Positions 41,243-48,646 of a stretch of DNA of 64,000 nt are shown in pieces. A program made the position numbers and the translations under genes. The notes below the pieces were generated by a model. That model was not told where the DNA came from. It was given only the letters and a program-made list of their open reading frames with translations, and did not search any database. The stretch spans positions 1-64,000 of the forward strand of contig JBPBPL010000029.1 of NCBI GenBank assembly GCA_050954285.1, written 5' to 3'. The DNA is from Mucilaginibacter_A sp050954285. Its GTDB lineage: Bacteria; Bacteroidota; Bacteroidia; Sphingobacteriales; Sphingobacteriaceae. Position 1 is the stretch's first letter. Every line of letters starts with the position of its first letter.

Positions 41243-41728
41243 ATGGAATTTTCACCTGCTTCAAAAATCTGGATTTATCAATCCGACCGGGAATTAACAG
41301 AAACTGAAATCGCTAAGCTTCAGGCTTTACTTAACCAGTTTGCATCCAGCTGGACGGCGCACAATCAGCAATTGAAAGCAGCTGCGCAGATTGCATTCAA
41401 TCGTTTCATTATTTTATTGGTTGATGAAAGCCAGGCCGGGGCAAGCGGTTGCTCTATTGATAAATCTGTCCGGTTTATAAAAGAGGTTGAAGACGAGTTT
41501 AAAATCAATCTTTTTGACCGATTTAATACTGCATATTTTGAAGGTGATCAGATACAAACCGCCACTCGCGAAGAGCTGGAAGATTTGTTAAAGCAAGGCA
41601 AAGTAACTCATGAAACTATTGTATTCAACAACATGGTTTCCACTTTGAATGATTTGCAAACTAAATGGCAGGTTCCCTTCAAAAATAGCTGGCACGCCCG
41701 GGTTTTTAGTAATTCGGTGCAAGCATAA
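41243..41728 (+). CDS. Conserved hypothetical protein of Bacteroidota
   Basis: The 161-residue soluble protein starts MEFSPASKIWIYQSDRELTE and contains RFIILLVDESQAGASGCSID near residue 52, RFIKEVEDEFKINLFDRFNT and a C-terminal WQVPFKNSWHARVF. Proteins like it are common in the phylum; some databases carry the label ABC transporter ATPase, but there is no Walker motif here, so that name is not supported. The function is unknown. A single gene between two terminator-like elements. Confidence 0.75.
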   Translation: MEFSPASKIWIYQSDRELTETEIAKLQALLNQFASSWTAHNQQLKAAAQIAFNRFIILLVDESQAGASGCSIDKSVRFIKEVEDEFKINLFDRFNTAYFEGDQIQTATREELEDLLKQGKVTHETIVFNNMVSTLNDLQTKWQVPFKNSWHARVFSNSVQA

Positions 41729-41799
41729 ATTTTATTTGGAGACCTAAGGATAATCTTTATCAAAATGAAGATTATTGCGTTTTGGTTTAAAACTAACTG

Positions 41800-41826
41800 A
41801 TACTTCTTTTATCACCTAAAAATCAA
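41800..41826 (+). repeat. Uptake-like element with tail between convergent genes
   Basis: ATACTTCTTTTA, TCACC, TAAAAATCA. The same tail TCACCTAAAAATCA recurs at 62414 and, nearly, at 60933. Confidence 0.8.
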
Positions 41827-42496
41827 GCGGTCCTAATCTTGCCATATTTTTCATGATGAGATAACTGCGGTGCCGGATGTATTTTGTTGGCTTTGCCGGC
41901 GACCATTTTAATGGATTCGGGAAAACGCCTGCAATCAGCGAAGCTTGTTTTTTAGTGAGATCAGAAGCCGGGCATTGAAAATAATCCTGCGAGGCAGCCT
42001 CAATTCCATAAATGCCGTCGCCCATTTCAATTACGTTCAAATACACTTCCATAATGCGTTCCTTGCTCCACAATGCTTCAATCAGCATGGTAAAATAAGC
42101 TTCAAAAGCTTTACGCACATACGAACGGCCGGGCCACAAAAAAACATTTTTAGCCGTTTGCTGCGAAATGGTACTTCCGCCAACCAAACGTTTTTTATTG
42201 TTTTGATTTTTCTGGATGGCCAGTTCTATTGCTCGCAAATCAAACCCATGATGTTCCAGAAACAGCTGGTCTTCGGCAGCTACAGCCGCTTTTTTGATGT
42301 TGACTGACATTTGATCAAACGGAACCCAGGTTTTGTCAATCTTCCAATCTTTTCCGGCTGATTTTCGCTCAAAGCCACGATCAATCATCAGCAGAGTAAC
42401 AGGCGGATTAACAAATCGGTATAGCAAAACCCAGAGAATAGTGGTGCCAAAAAAGCCAATCAGTATTAATTTCAGCAGATATTTAAAAAGACGCAT
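41816..42496 (-). CDS. mtgA: Monofunctional peptidoglycan glycosyltransferase
   Basis: The 226-residue protein polymerises lipid II into glycan chains. It has one N-terminal membrane helix (LIGFFGTTILWVLLYRF) and a GT51 domain with the catalytic Glu in AAEDQLFLEHHGFD near residue 75, GGSTISQQTAKNVFLWPGRS near 100 and EVYLNVIEMGDGIYGIEAAS near 148. There is no transpeptidase domain. Its stop codon lies inside the tail of an uptake-like element. Confidence 0.95.
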   Translation of the reverse strand: MRLFKYLLKLILIGFFGTTILWVLLYRFVNPPVTLLMIDRGFERKSAGKDWKIDKTWVPFDQMSVNIKKAAVAAEDQLFLEHHGFDLRAIELAIQKNQNNKKRLVGGSTISQQTAKNVFLWPGRSYVRKAFEAYFTMLIEALWSKERIMEVYLNVIEMGDGIYGIEAASQDYFQCPASDLTKKQASLIAGVFPNPLKWSPAKPTKYIRHRSYLIMKNMARLGPLDF

Positions 42497-42511
42497 TTGG
42501 ATTCAAATATA

Positions 42512-42551
42512 AATAAGAAAGGTGTCTGATTGCTCAGACACCTTTCTTATT
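42512..42551. terminator. Strong terminator of the ribosomal protein operon
   Basis: A perfect 18-bp inverted repeat (42512-42529 and 42534-42551) with loop TTGC. The stem GGTGTCTGA/TCAGACACC is flanked by A/T. It lies downstream of rplI on the minus strand. Confidence 0.85.
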
Positions 42552-42570
42552 TATGCTAATGTTTAGTTGA

Positions 42571-42582
42571 TAAAAGAAGCAT
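42571..42582 (-). repeat. Uptake-like 12-mer downstream of rplI
   Basis: TTTA, GTTGA, TAAAAGAAGCAT, then CGC, a good match to the extended consensus. Confidence 0.8.
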
Positions 42583-42624
42583 CGCTAAATTAATAAAGAT
42601 GACAACTTCATCAAATTTTAAAGC

Positions 42625-43068
42625 TTATTCTGCTACAACCGTAAAAGGAACTTTCACTTTTACTTCTTTATGTAAGTTTAAATTTGCGGTGTAATCACCC
42701 ACAAATTTAGGTTCGCTGTCAAATGTAATTTTACGGCGATCCACTTCAAAGCCTTGTTTTTTCAAAGCATCAGAAACTTGGATCGTATTAATTGCACCGA
42801 AAATTTTACCGCTTTCGCCTGCTTTTGCACCGATAGTCAGCGTTACGCCTTCTAATTTAGCAGCAATAGCATCAGCATCTTTGCGGATTTTTTCTTGTTT
42901 AAAAGCAGCTTGTTTCAGGTTTTCAGCTAAAACTTTGCGTGCAGATTCGGTTGCCATGCTTGCAAATCCTTTTGGGATCAAAAAGTTACGGCCGTATCCT
43001 GGCTTTACGTTTACTACATCGTCTTTCTCGCCGAGATTTTTGATGTCTTGTTTTAAAATAACTTCCAT
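42625..43068 (-). CDS. rplI: 50S ribosomal protein L9
   Basis: The 147-residue protein begins MEVILKQDIKNLGEKDDVVN with VKPGYGRNFLIPKGFA, the rRNA-binding N-domain, then a long connecting helix and the C-terminal domain (LTIGAKAGESGKIFGAINTI). Third in the rpsF-rpsR-rplI operon, ten bases after rpsR. Confidence 0.97.
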   Translation of the reverse strand: MEVILKQDIKNLGEKDDVVNVKPGYGRNFLIPKGFASMATESARKVLAENLKQAAFKQEKIRKDADAIAAKLEGVTLTIGAKAGESGKIFGAINTIQVSDALKKQGFEVDRRKITFDSEPKFVGDYTANLNLHKEVKVKVPFTVVAE

Positions 43069-43077
43069 TTCGTATGC

Positions 43078-43341
43078 TTATTTTAAAGAGTCAGCAACAT
43101 AAGGCAATAAACCGATATGGCGTGCACGTTTTACCGCTTGAGCCACTTTACGCTGAAATTTTAATGAAGTTCCGGTTAAACGACGTGGTAATAATTTACC
43201 CTGATCGTTAATGAACTTGAATAAAAAGTTAGCGTCTTTATAATCAATATATTTAATCCCGTTCTTTTTGAAACGGCAATACTTTTTACGGTTATCCTCT
43301 ACTTTAGGGGCGGTTACGTATTTAATCTGATCGTTTGCCAT
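43078..43341 (-). CDS. rpsR: 30S ribosomal protein S18
   Basis: The 87-residue protein has YCRFKKNGIKYIDYKDANFL and the core PRRLTGTSLKFQRKVAQAVK with RARHIGLLPYV. It binds S6 in the small subunit. It overlaps the rpsF stop by one base. Confidence 0.97.
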   Translation of the reverse strand: MANDQIKYVTAPKVEDNRKKYCRFKKNGIKYIDYKDANFLFKFINDQGKLLPRRLTGTSLKFQRKVAQAVKRARHIGLLPYVADSLK

Positions 43342-43709
43342 TATCTTGCTGCGGCCTCCTCAGTTTTAGGTTTACGCTGATTAAAAGCACCGCTACGTTT
43401 TTTTTCATTGTAAGCGATGGCATGTTTATCCAACGAAATGGTTAAAAAACGAAGCACGCGTTCATCACGGCGAAACTCGGTTTCCAGTTTATTTATTAGT
43501 TCACCCGGTGCCTTGTATTCCGTTAGGTGATAGTAACCTGTAGTTTTCTTTTGTACAGGGTACGCTAATTTTCTCAAACCCCAATTATCCTCTTGGATAA
43601 TTTCGGCTCCGTTATCAGTAAGGATTTTCGTGAATTTGGCAATGGCCTCTTTCGCTACTTCTACAGATAACAACGGGGTAAGAACGATTACTGTTTCGTA
43701 CTGTTGCAT
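43341..43709 (-). CDS. rpsF: 30S ribosomal protein S6
   Basis: The 122-residue protein has MQQYETVIVLTPLLSVEVAK, NWGLRKLAYPVQKKTTGYYH and FRRDERVLRFLTISLDKHA, the S6 ferredoxin-like fold, with a disordered basic/acidic tail. It is the first gene of the operon and has a canonical promoter upstream. Confidence 0.96.
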   Translation of the reverse strand: MQQYETVIVLTPLLSVEVAKEAIAKFTKILTDNGAEIIQEDNWGLRKLAYPVQKKTTGYYHLTEYKAPGELINKLETEFRRDERVLRFLTISLDKHAIAYNEKKRSGAFNQRKPKTEEAAAR

Positions 43710-43755
43710 TCTTTGCTGTTGATATTTAATGATTTATCCGCCAAAAAGCGGAGCG

Positions 43756-43786
43756 CAAATGTAGGAAGAAAACGGGATTTATCAAA
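43756..43786 (-). promoter_or_regulatory. rpsF operon promoter
   Basis: On the minus strand a -33 TTTG (43783-43786), exactly 19 bp, and a -7 TACATTTG (43756-43763), about 45 bp before the rpsF start. This is the best promoter in the window. Confidence 0.78.
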
Positions 43787-43809
43787 CCCAAATTTTGTTT
43801 TTTAGGCGA

Positions 43810-43821
43810 TAAAAGAAGTAT
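43810..43821 (-). repeat. Uptake-like 12-mer between rpsF promoter and HAD gene
   Basis: TTTTTTA, GGCGA, TAAAAGAAGTAT. Confidence 0.78.
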
Positions 43822-43833
43822 ACAGTTCCAAAG

Positions 43834-44439
43834 TTATTTTTTGAAATAACAATAATGCGGATCAGTAGCCAGCGCCAGCATTTCGCGGTCGCCTTTGCTA
43901 TCACCATAAGCATAAATTTTTGTAAACGAATCCAGGTTTGGAATAGCTTTTTTAATCCGGTTCACCTTTTCTTCACCATAACAATTGGGCGTTGCAAACT
44001 TTCCGGTGACGCTTTTTTTTTCAATTTCCAACTGTGTAGAAATCAATTTCATCGATTGTTTTTTTGCAAATTGCTGCACAATCAAATCAAAATTAGCGGT
44101 AACAATGTAAACCTGGTGCATACTGTTTTTATGCCATAAAATTTTGGTTAGCGCATCTTTTCGCAACCTAAGGTTAAAATCAGATCTGTAGTATTTTTGA
44201 ATGGTACTTTTAAAAAAATCTACCGATTCATCTTTAAACAATTTACTGAAAATCAGTTGCTTTGCTTTTTCATTATTGTAAATTTTTATCAGATATAAAG
44301 CAAAAATTGGAAAGCTTTTAAAAAGCTTTATTGGCGATAATCCATTTTTAAAACGATACAGAAGAAAATCCCAAAAGATATCCCGATTGGTAATCGTTCC
44401 GTCGAAATCAAAAAAAGCAATGGCTTTATTTTCGTTCAT
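43834..44439 (-). CDS. HAD-IB family phosphatase
   Basis: The 201-residue protein has the HAD motif I FFDFDGTITNRDIFWDF near residue 10 (two catalytic Asp), motif II YIVTANF near 107, and motif III/IV KIYAYGDSKGDREML near 172. HAD-IB enzymes include phosphoserine phosphatase and phosphatases of lipid-linked sugars. It is third in an operon after the UbiA and GT-C genes and overlaps the latter by 14 bases, so a lipid-linked pentose phosphate is a reasonable substrate guess. An exact repeat copy (44120) with a full palindromic tail lies inside the gene. Confidence 0.82.
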   Translation of the reverse strand: MNENKAIAFFDFDGTITNRDIFWDFLLYRFKNGLSPIKLFKSFPIFALYLIKIYNNEKAKQLIFSKLFKDESVDFFKSTIQKYYRSDFNLRLRKDALTKILWHKNSMHQVYIVTANFDLIVQQFAKKQSMKLISTQLEIEKKSVTGKFATPNCYGEEKVNRIKKAIPNLDSFTKIYAYGDSKGDREMLALATDPHYCYFKK

Positions 44440-45886
44440 AAACCGCCGTTTGAAACCAAGGATAAGTATTTCCTAAAGGTAATTTTCCAAGTTTAGGATG
44501 TTTAGAGATGAAATTATTCCTGATTAGTTTGAATCCATTTTCTGGTTTAGGTTCGTTGGTTCCTGAGTATAATTGTTGTGAAATTTCGTATTGAACAGTT
44601 GTGTCCAAATTAGTCATGGTGATGTTTTTATATTTATCCAAACAATATGGCCATAGTGAAAATGAAATGGCAATCTTTTTATTTTTCGGGGTTGAATTGT
44701 AAACCTGAATAAAATCTTTTCGGAAAGTTACATCAGAAACTTTCTGATCTTGTGTATTAAAATACAATAATGTTTTGCGGATAAAGCCTGTAGAATTTAC
44801 CAATAACGTTAAAATCAATATAGAAGAAGCCGTTTTCAGGAAAATATTAGAAAATTTTTGTTGTGATATTTCTGTATAAATAATGAACAGGATAAAGAAA
44901 AAAAGAGGCGATAAAACAAGCATGTTGTAATTCATCGGCATATCTTTAAATGAAAAATAGGAAACTAATACTATCAAAATCAGCAGCAATCCAACTAAAA
45001 TGAACTTGTTTTTTTTGATAAAAATATATCCAGCATAAAGAATTGCAATTATAAAATTGACAACCAGAAAAGGCGCGTAAGCATAGGTTATATAAAACTG
45101 TATAAAGTTTTTAAAACCGCCGGTACTTACTCTGTTTACAATTACATTTTGAGAATGCTTTTGCAAACTATGGATCAATTCTAAAAGGTGATATGGATAC
45201 AAAATTGAAAATATTCCTATCACAATTACAAAACCAGTAAGCGTTTGTAGAATAGGTTTGAGCTTAAACTTGTTTTGATAAAACAGCAAACTAACTGTAA
45301 TTACCATTAAATAAAAAGTTGAAATTGGCGAAGTAATCAGATTTAATCCAACTAATAACCCATTATTAAAATCACAGAAACGTTTACTTCGATAAACATT
45401 ATTCAGCAAAAAGCAAGCTATAAAAAACTTGCAAAGTACTTCTGGCCGTCCTTCCTGAACGCCGTAAAACGAGAATAAACCAATTAACCAAAGTATTGTA
45501 AACAAATACAGATTTTTAGAAACTAAAATTTTGTTTTTCCGAATGTAAACTACAATGCTTATCAAAAGTACAATCAGGCTCAAATTATCAATGAGTGTTA
45601 AAGTTACCATCATGTTGTTGTAAAACTCTGGCATTAAACGATTTATGCAAGCAATTACATAAGGAAATAACGGCGGATAAAACAAAAACCGATGTTGCAA
45701 GGGATCAAGCCCGGCATCATAAAGCGGATTAATGAGCTGATGAAAATGATTGATAAAATATGCCGTTGGCAAAAAACAGGTAGAATCCTGGATAAAACCG
45801 GGATAACCATTAAAAGCAAATAGGAAGGTTAAAAAAAAATAAACAGTAAGAAGTAAAGCTATAATTGTTTTTGGAACGGCATTCAT
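44426..45886 (-). CDS. Polytopic membrane protein, probable GT-C glycosyltransferase
   Basis: The 486-residue protein has about ten to twelve membrane helices and a long first outer loop starting FNGYPGFIQDSTCFLPTAYF, where an early acidic residue is typical of lipid-sugar-dependent GT-C enzymes. C-terminal residues about 390-486 form a soluble domain (KKIAISFSLWPYCLDKYKNI). No clear family could be named. The start at 45886 overlaps the UbiA stop as ATGA. By context it would move a sugar from a polyprenyl-phosphate donor on the outer face of the inner membrane. Confidence 0.7.
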   Translation of the reverse strand: MNAVPKTIIALLLTVYFFLTFLFAFNGYPGFIQDSTCFLPTAYFINHFHQLINPLYDAGLDPLQHRFLFYPPLFPYVIACINRLMPEFYNNMMVTLTLIDNLSLIVLLISIVVYIRKNKILVSKNLYLFTILWLIGLFSFYGVQEGRPEVLCKFFIACFLLNNVYRSKRFCDFNNGLLVGLNLITSPISTFYLMVITVSLLFYQNKFKLKPILQTLTGFVIVIGIFSILYPYHLLELIHSLQKHSQNVIVNRVSTGGFKNFIQFYITYAYAPFLVVNFIIAILYAGYIFIKKNKFILVGLLLILIVLVSYFSFKDMPMNYNMLVLSPLFFFILFIIYTEISQQKFSNIFLKTASSILILTLLVNSTGFIRKTLLYFNTQDQKVSDVTFRKDFIQVYNSTPKNKKIAISFSLWPYCLDKYKNITMTNLDTTVQYEISQQLYSGTNEPKPENGFKLIRNNFISKHPKLGKLPLGNTYPWFQTAVYERK

Positions 45887-46755
45887 TTTAGATAGATTAG
45901 TATGGCAAAAGTTAATATCCAACACAAAATACTTAATTGAATAAAACGATCTTTGGTTAATATTTTCACCGGCGAACCACTCGCTTTTTTTACAAAAGTT
46001 AGTTGCAAGTATCTAAGTAAGCCAAGTAAAACAAACAAAGTTGTAAAGTAGGAATACTCTCCAAGCCTGGTAATAATCTCGGGAGAAATGATGTACATAA
46101 TGTAACAAACCAGCATTACACCCGTTAACATGGATAACACAATTTGTAAAAATTCTATACTATAGCCGTGTATGGATCTTCTGACTTGCTTATTTATATC
46201 TTTTGCCATCAGATAAAGATCATCCATTCTTTTGGAAAGCGCCTGAAACATAGATAAGAGGAACACCATGATCATCAGCCATTTACTTACTATAATTGTA
46301 CAAGCTAAACCACCGGCAATTACTCTTAAATTGAATCCGATACTAATAATGGTTACATCAATCAATGCAAAGTTTTTGAGTTTGACTGAGTACAATACGT
46401 TCAAAACAAAATAGCACAGTATTACGCAACCTACCAGGTAAGAGCTACTAAAAGCAATTACTAATGAGCTTAGACAAAGAAAAAAAGATAAAAGGTAAGC
46501 TTCAACTTTGTTTATTTTTCCAGAAGGAATTGGTCGGTTTTTTTTGATTGGATGTTGTTGGTCAAAATCAATATCCATTAAATCATTGAAGATATAAATG
46601 GAACTTGCAATTAAGCAAAAAGCGAAAAATACTGGTAATGATTTTAGAAACTTAGATTGATTAAGTAGCTCACCGGAGAAAAAAAGCGGTAAAAATATAT
46701 AGCCATTTTTAAGATAATGCGAAACACGAAATAGAGGTAAATATTTTTTAAGCAT
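45883..46755 (-). CDS. UbiA-family prenyltransferase, decaprenyl-phosphate phosphoribosyltransferase-like
   Basis: The 290-residue protein has about eight to nine helices and the UbiA Asp-rich motif NDLMDIDFDQQHPIKKNRPI near residues 57-76, plus a second motif (SKRMDDLYLM near 168). The HPIKKNRPIPSG pattern is that of the branch that makes polyprenyl-phosphoryl-5-phosphoribose, not quinone. It is followed by a GT-C-type protein and an HAD phosphatase in one operon, which mirrors the steps transfer, dephosphorylation and use. The pentose-lipid role is inferred. Confidence 0.8.
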   Translation of the reverse strand: MLKKYLPLFRVSHYLKNGYIFLPLFFSGELLNQSKFLKSLPVFFAFCLIASSIYIFNDLMDIDFDQQHPIKKNRPIPSGKINKVEAYLLSFFLCLSSLVIAFSSSYLVGCVILCYFVLNVLYSVKLKNFALIDVTIISIGFNLRVIAGGLACTIIVSKWLMIMVFLLSMFQALSKRMDDLYLMAKDINKQVRRSIHGYSIEFLQIVLSMLTGVMLVCYIMYIISPEIITRLGEYSYFTTLFVLLGLLRYLQLTFVKKASGSPVKILTKDRFIQLSILCWILTFAILIYLK

Positions 46756-46899
46756 TCATCTGATACGTTGATATTGCTACAAAGTAGGTAATTATATCTA
46801 TAAAAAATTTATTAGTTAGATTGAAATGGATATTTCAATCTAATATTATTGCTTACTTTTATCAAATAAAAATCATTGATATTCAACATATTAAAGTAA

Positions 46900-47859
46900 T
46901 TATAACTGAAATACAATAGCATTTTCAATGTAAGATGGTGAATTATCATTGATATATGGCCAGCCCTCTTCATCATACAAAACCTTATCCAAGCACATTT
47001 TACGTTCAAAACGATCTGTGCCTTTTACATAACGATTTGCCGAATCTACAGCATGGTAAATAATCCAATCTTCGCCCGCCTGATCTGTTAATATACAATT
47101 TTGGCCTGGTGAATCCCAATGTTCATTTGGTTTTAAAATAAGATGATTTTTTGGTATTGGTTCAAATTCTTTCATTGGATCATCACTCCAAAAAACCGTA
47201 ATTGCGTAACCATTTTCGGCCCAGGTGTTATCTCCGGAAACCCACAAAAAATAACGGTCAAACTTGGATTGATAGGTTACAAATGCTCCTTCTCGCAAAG
47301 TTTCAAATTTAACACCTGGTTTAGGCTGCAACACATCTATTGGTTTGCTGATGAAAGAATAACCATCATCAGCTACTTCAACCACACTAATCGGCTCATG
47401 GGCAGAACCATAATACAACAGGTTTTTACCAGTTTTTACATCATAAAAGAAGCATGGATCAATCATTTTATAGGTAGAACCCGGAACTTGTGCAAGCGGT
47501 TTCCCAATATCTACAAAGCCGTGCGGTTCGTTTGATACTGCCATAGCCAGGCACATACCATCTTTTGTATCCGGCTCGGCAGCAAAATACAAACGATATT
47601 GATTGCCTACTTTTACAACTTGCGGCGCCCAAAACCTGTTACATGTTTTTGCCCAAACTGGTGGTTCGAGCAATGCTCCTATTGGTTCTGACCACTTGAT
47701 TAGATCATCAGATTTACTTAATTGAATATTGTTAATGGTTGACGAAAATTCATCGTGCGTAGCATAAGCATAATAACCCTCACCAGGTACAAATATGACG
47801 GAAGGGTCAGGAAAATCAGCGTTTATAATTGGATTGATATAAGTATTTGGCTGGCTCAT
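46900..47859 (-). CDS. Glycoside hydrolase family 43 protein
   Basis: The 319-residue protein has a five-bladed propeller pattern with the catalytic Asp in NADFPDPSVIF near residue 15, a second Asp in YKMIDPCFFYD near 134 and the Glu in LREGAFVTY near 193. GH43 enzymes cleave arabinofuranosides or xylosides. There is no signal peptide from the chosen ATG at 47859, so it may act in the cytoplasm; a longer frame from 47928 adds no proper signal. It lies beside the putative pentose-lipid operon on the same strand. An exact repeat copy (47444) is in frame. Confidence 0.85.
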   Translation of the reverse strand: MSQPNTYINPIINADFPDPSVIFVPGEGYYAYATHDEFSSTINNIQLSKSDDLIKWSEPIGALLEPPVWAKTCNRFWAPQVVKVGNQYRLYFAAEPDTKDGMCLAMAVSNEPHGFVDIGKPLAQVPGSTYKMIDPCFFYDVKTGKNLLYYGSAHEPISVVEVADDGYSFISKPIDVLQPKPGVKFETLREGAFVTYQSKFDRYFLWVSGDNTWAENGYAITVFWSDDPMKEFEPIPKNHLILKPNEHWDSPGQNCILTDQAGEDWIIYHAVDSANRYVKGTDRFERKMCLDKVLYDEEGWPYINDNSPSYIENAIVFQL

Positions 47860-47893
47860 GTTTGGATATAAATTGGATATTATTAAAAGGGTA

Positions 47894-47920
47894 ATACTGT
47901 TTTTATACGGATAAAAATAG
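47894..47920 (+). repeat. Uptake-like element with near-complete inverted partner
   Basis: ATACTGTTTTTA, TACGGA, TAAAAATAGTAC: the second half is a two-mismatch reverse copy of the same dialect. Confidence 0.75.
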
Positions 47921-47924
47921 TACC

Positions 47925-48527
47925 TCAATCGGGATTTAAATTCAACCGATCTGCAAAAACCTCCTCTAAATTTAAAGTAAAATCTGGTAAAATATTACTG
48001 GTAACTTCATCGCCAATAGTCAACAACTTGGTGGGTTGAAAAAGGCCTTGTTCATCTAAAACATATTTGAAAAAAGTTTTTTCTTCAGGATGAATGATCC
48101 AGTACTCTTTTACTCCAGCTTCTTCATAAACTTCATATTTGTTTTTCAATTCTATCCGGTTATTTCCCGGAGAAAGAATTTCAACCACAATATCCGGCGC
48201 GCCCAAACAACCTTTTCTATCAATTTTTTCCAGATCACAAATCACACAAATATCCGGCTGCACAACCGTTGTAATTTGTTTATCATCCAAAGATTTTCGA
48301 ACCAAACGTACATCAAAAGGTGCTGTATAGACTTCGCAAGATTTGCCATAAAAATAACTATACAAAGCATAATTAACTTTTTGAGATATCCGCTGATGAA
48401 ACTCTGCAGGAGCCGGACTCATTTTGAAAACATAACCTTTAATCAGTTCCAGCCGCTCCTCAAAAGTCCATTTTAAATAATCAGCATAAGTGTAGGTTTT
48501 GGTTAAGTCGAGATCAGAAAACTGCAT
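47925..48527 (-). CDS. Uma2-family (DUF820) putative endonuclease
   Basis: The 200-residue protein has the DUF820 PD-(D/E)XK fold: YLKWTFEERLELIKGYVFKM with the first Glu, VQPDICVICD near residue 90, IVVEILSPGNNR near 113 and the Lys in KNKYEVYEEAGVKEYWIIHP. Members are abundant in cyanobacteria and Bacteroidota and are thought to be nucleases of mobile or regulatory function; no substrate is known. It lies alone between GH43 and dnaX. Confidence 0.85.
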   Translation of the reverse strand: MQFSDLDLTKTYTYADYLKWTFEERLELIKGYVFKMSPAPAEFHQRISQKVNYALYSYFYGKSCEVYTAPFDVRLVRKSLDDKQITTVVQPDICVICDLEKIDRKGCLGAPDIVVEILSPGNNRIELKNKYEVYEEAGVKEYWIIHPEEKTFFKYVLDEQGLFQPTKLLTIGDEVTSNILPDFTLNLEEVFADRLNLNPD

Positions 48528-48567
48528 CGTGCTAAATCTTTGATCTCAAAAATACAAAATAAAACAG

Positions 48568-48599
48568 GATGCTGTTTTTATGCCGGTAAAAACAGCATC
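48568..48599. repeat. Perfect inverted pair of the uptake-like repeat in a divergent gap
   Basis: GATGCTGTTTTTA (48568-48580) and its exact complement (48587-48599) with loop TGCCGG. It sits between the divergent Uma2 and dnaX genes, where a terminator would have no obvious purpose. Confidence 0.88.
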
Positions 48600-48646
48600 G
48601 CCATCTGCGTTTGCACAAACCCGGCGTTCTGTTTAACTTCGCATTA

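Noticed and set aside
41243..41728. Labelling the 161-residue protein an ABC transporter ATPase
   Set aside because: No Walker A, signature or Walker B motif is present.
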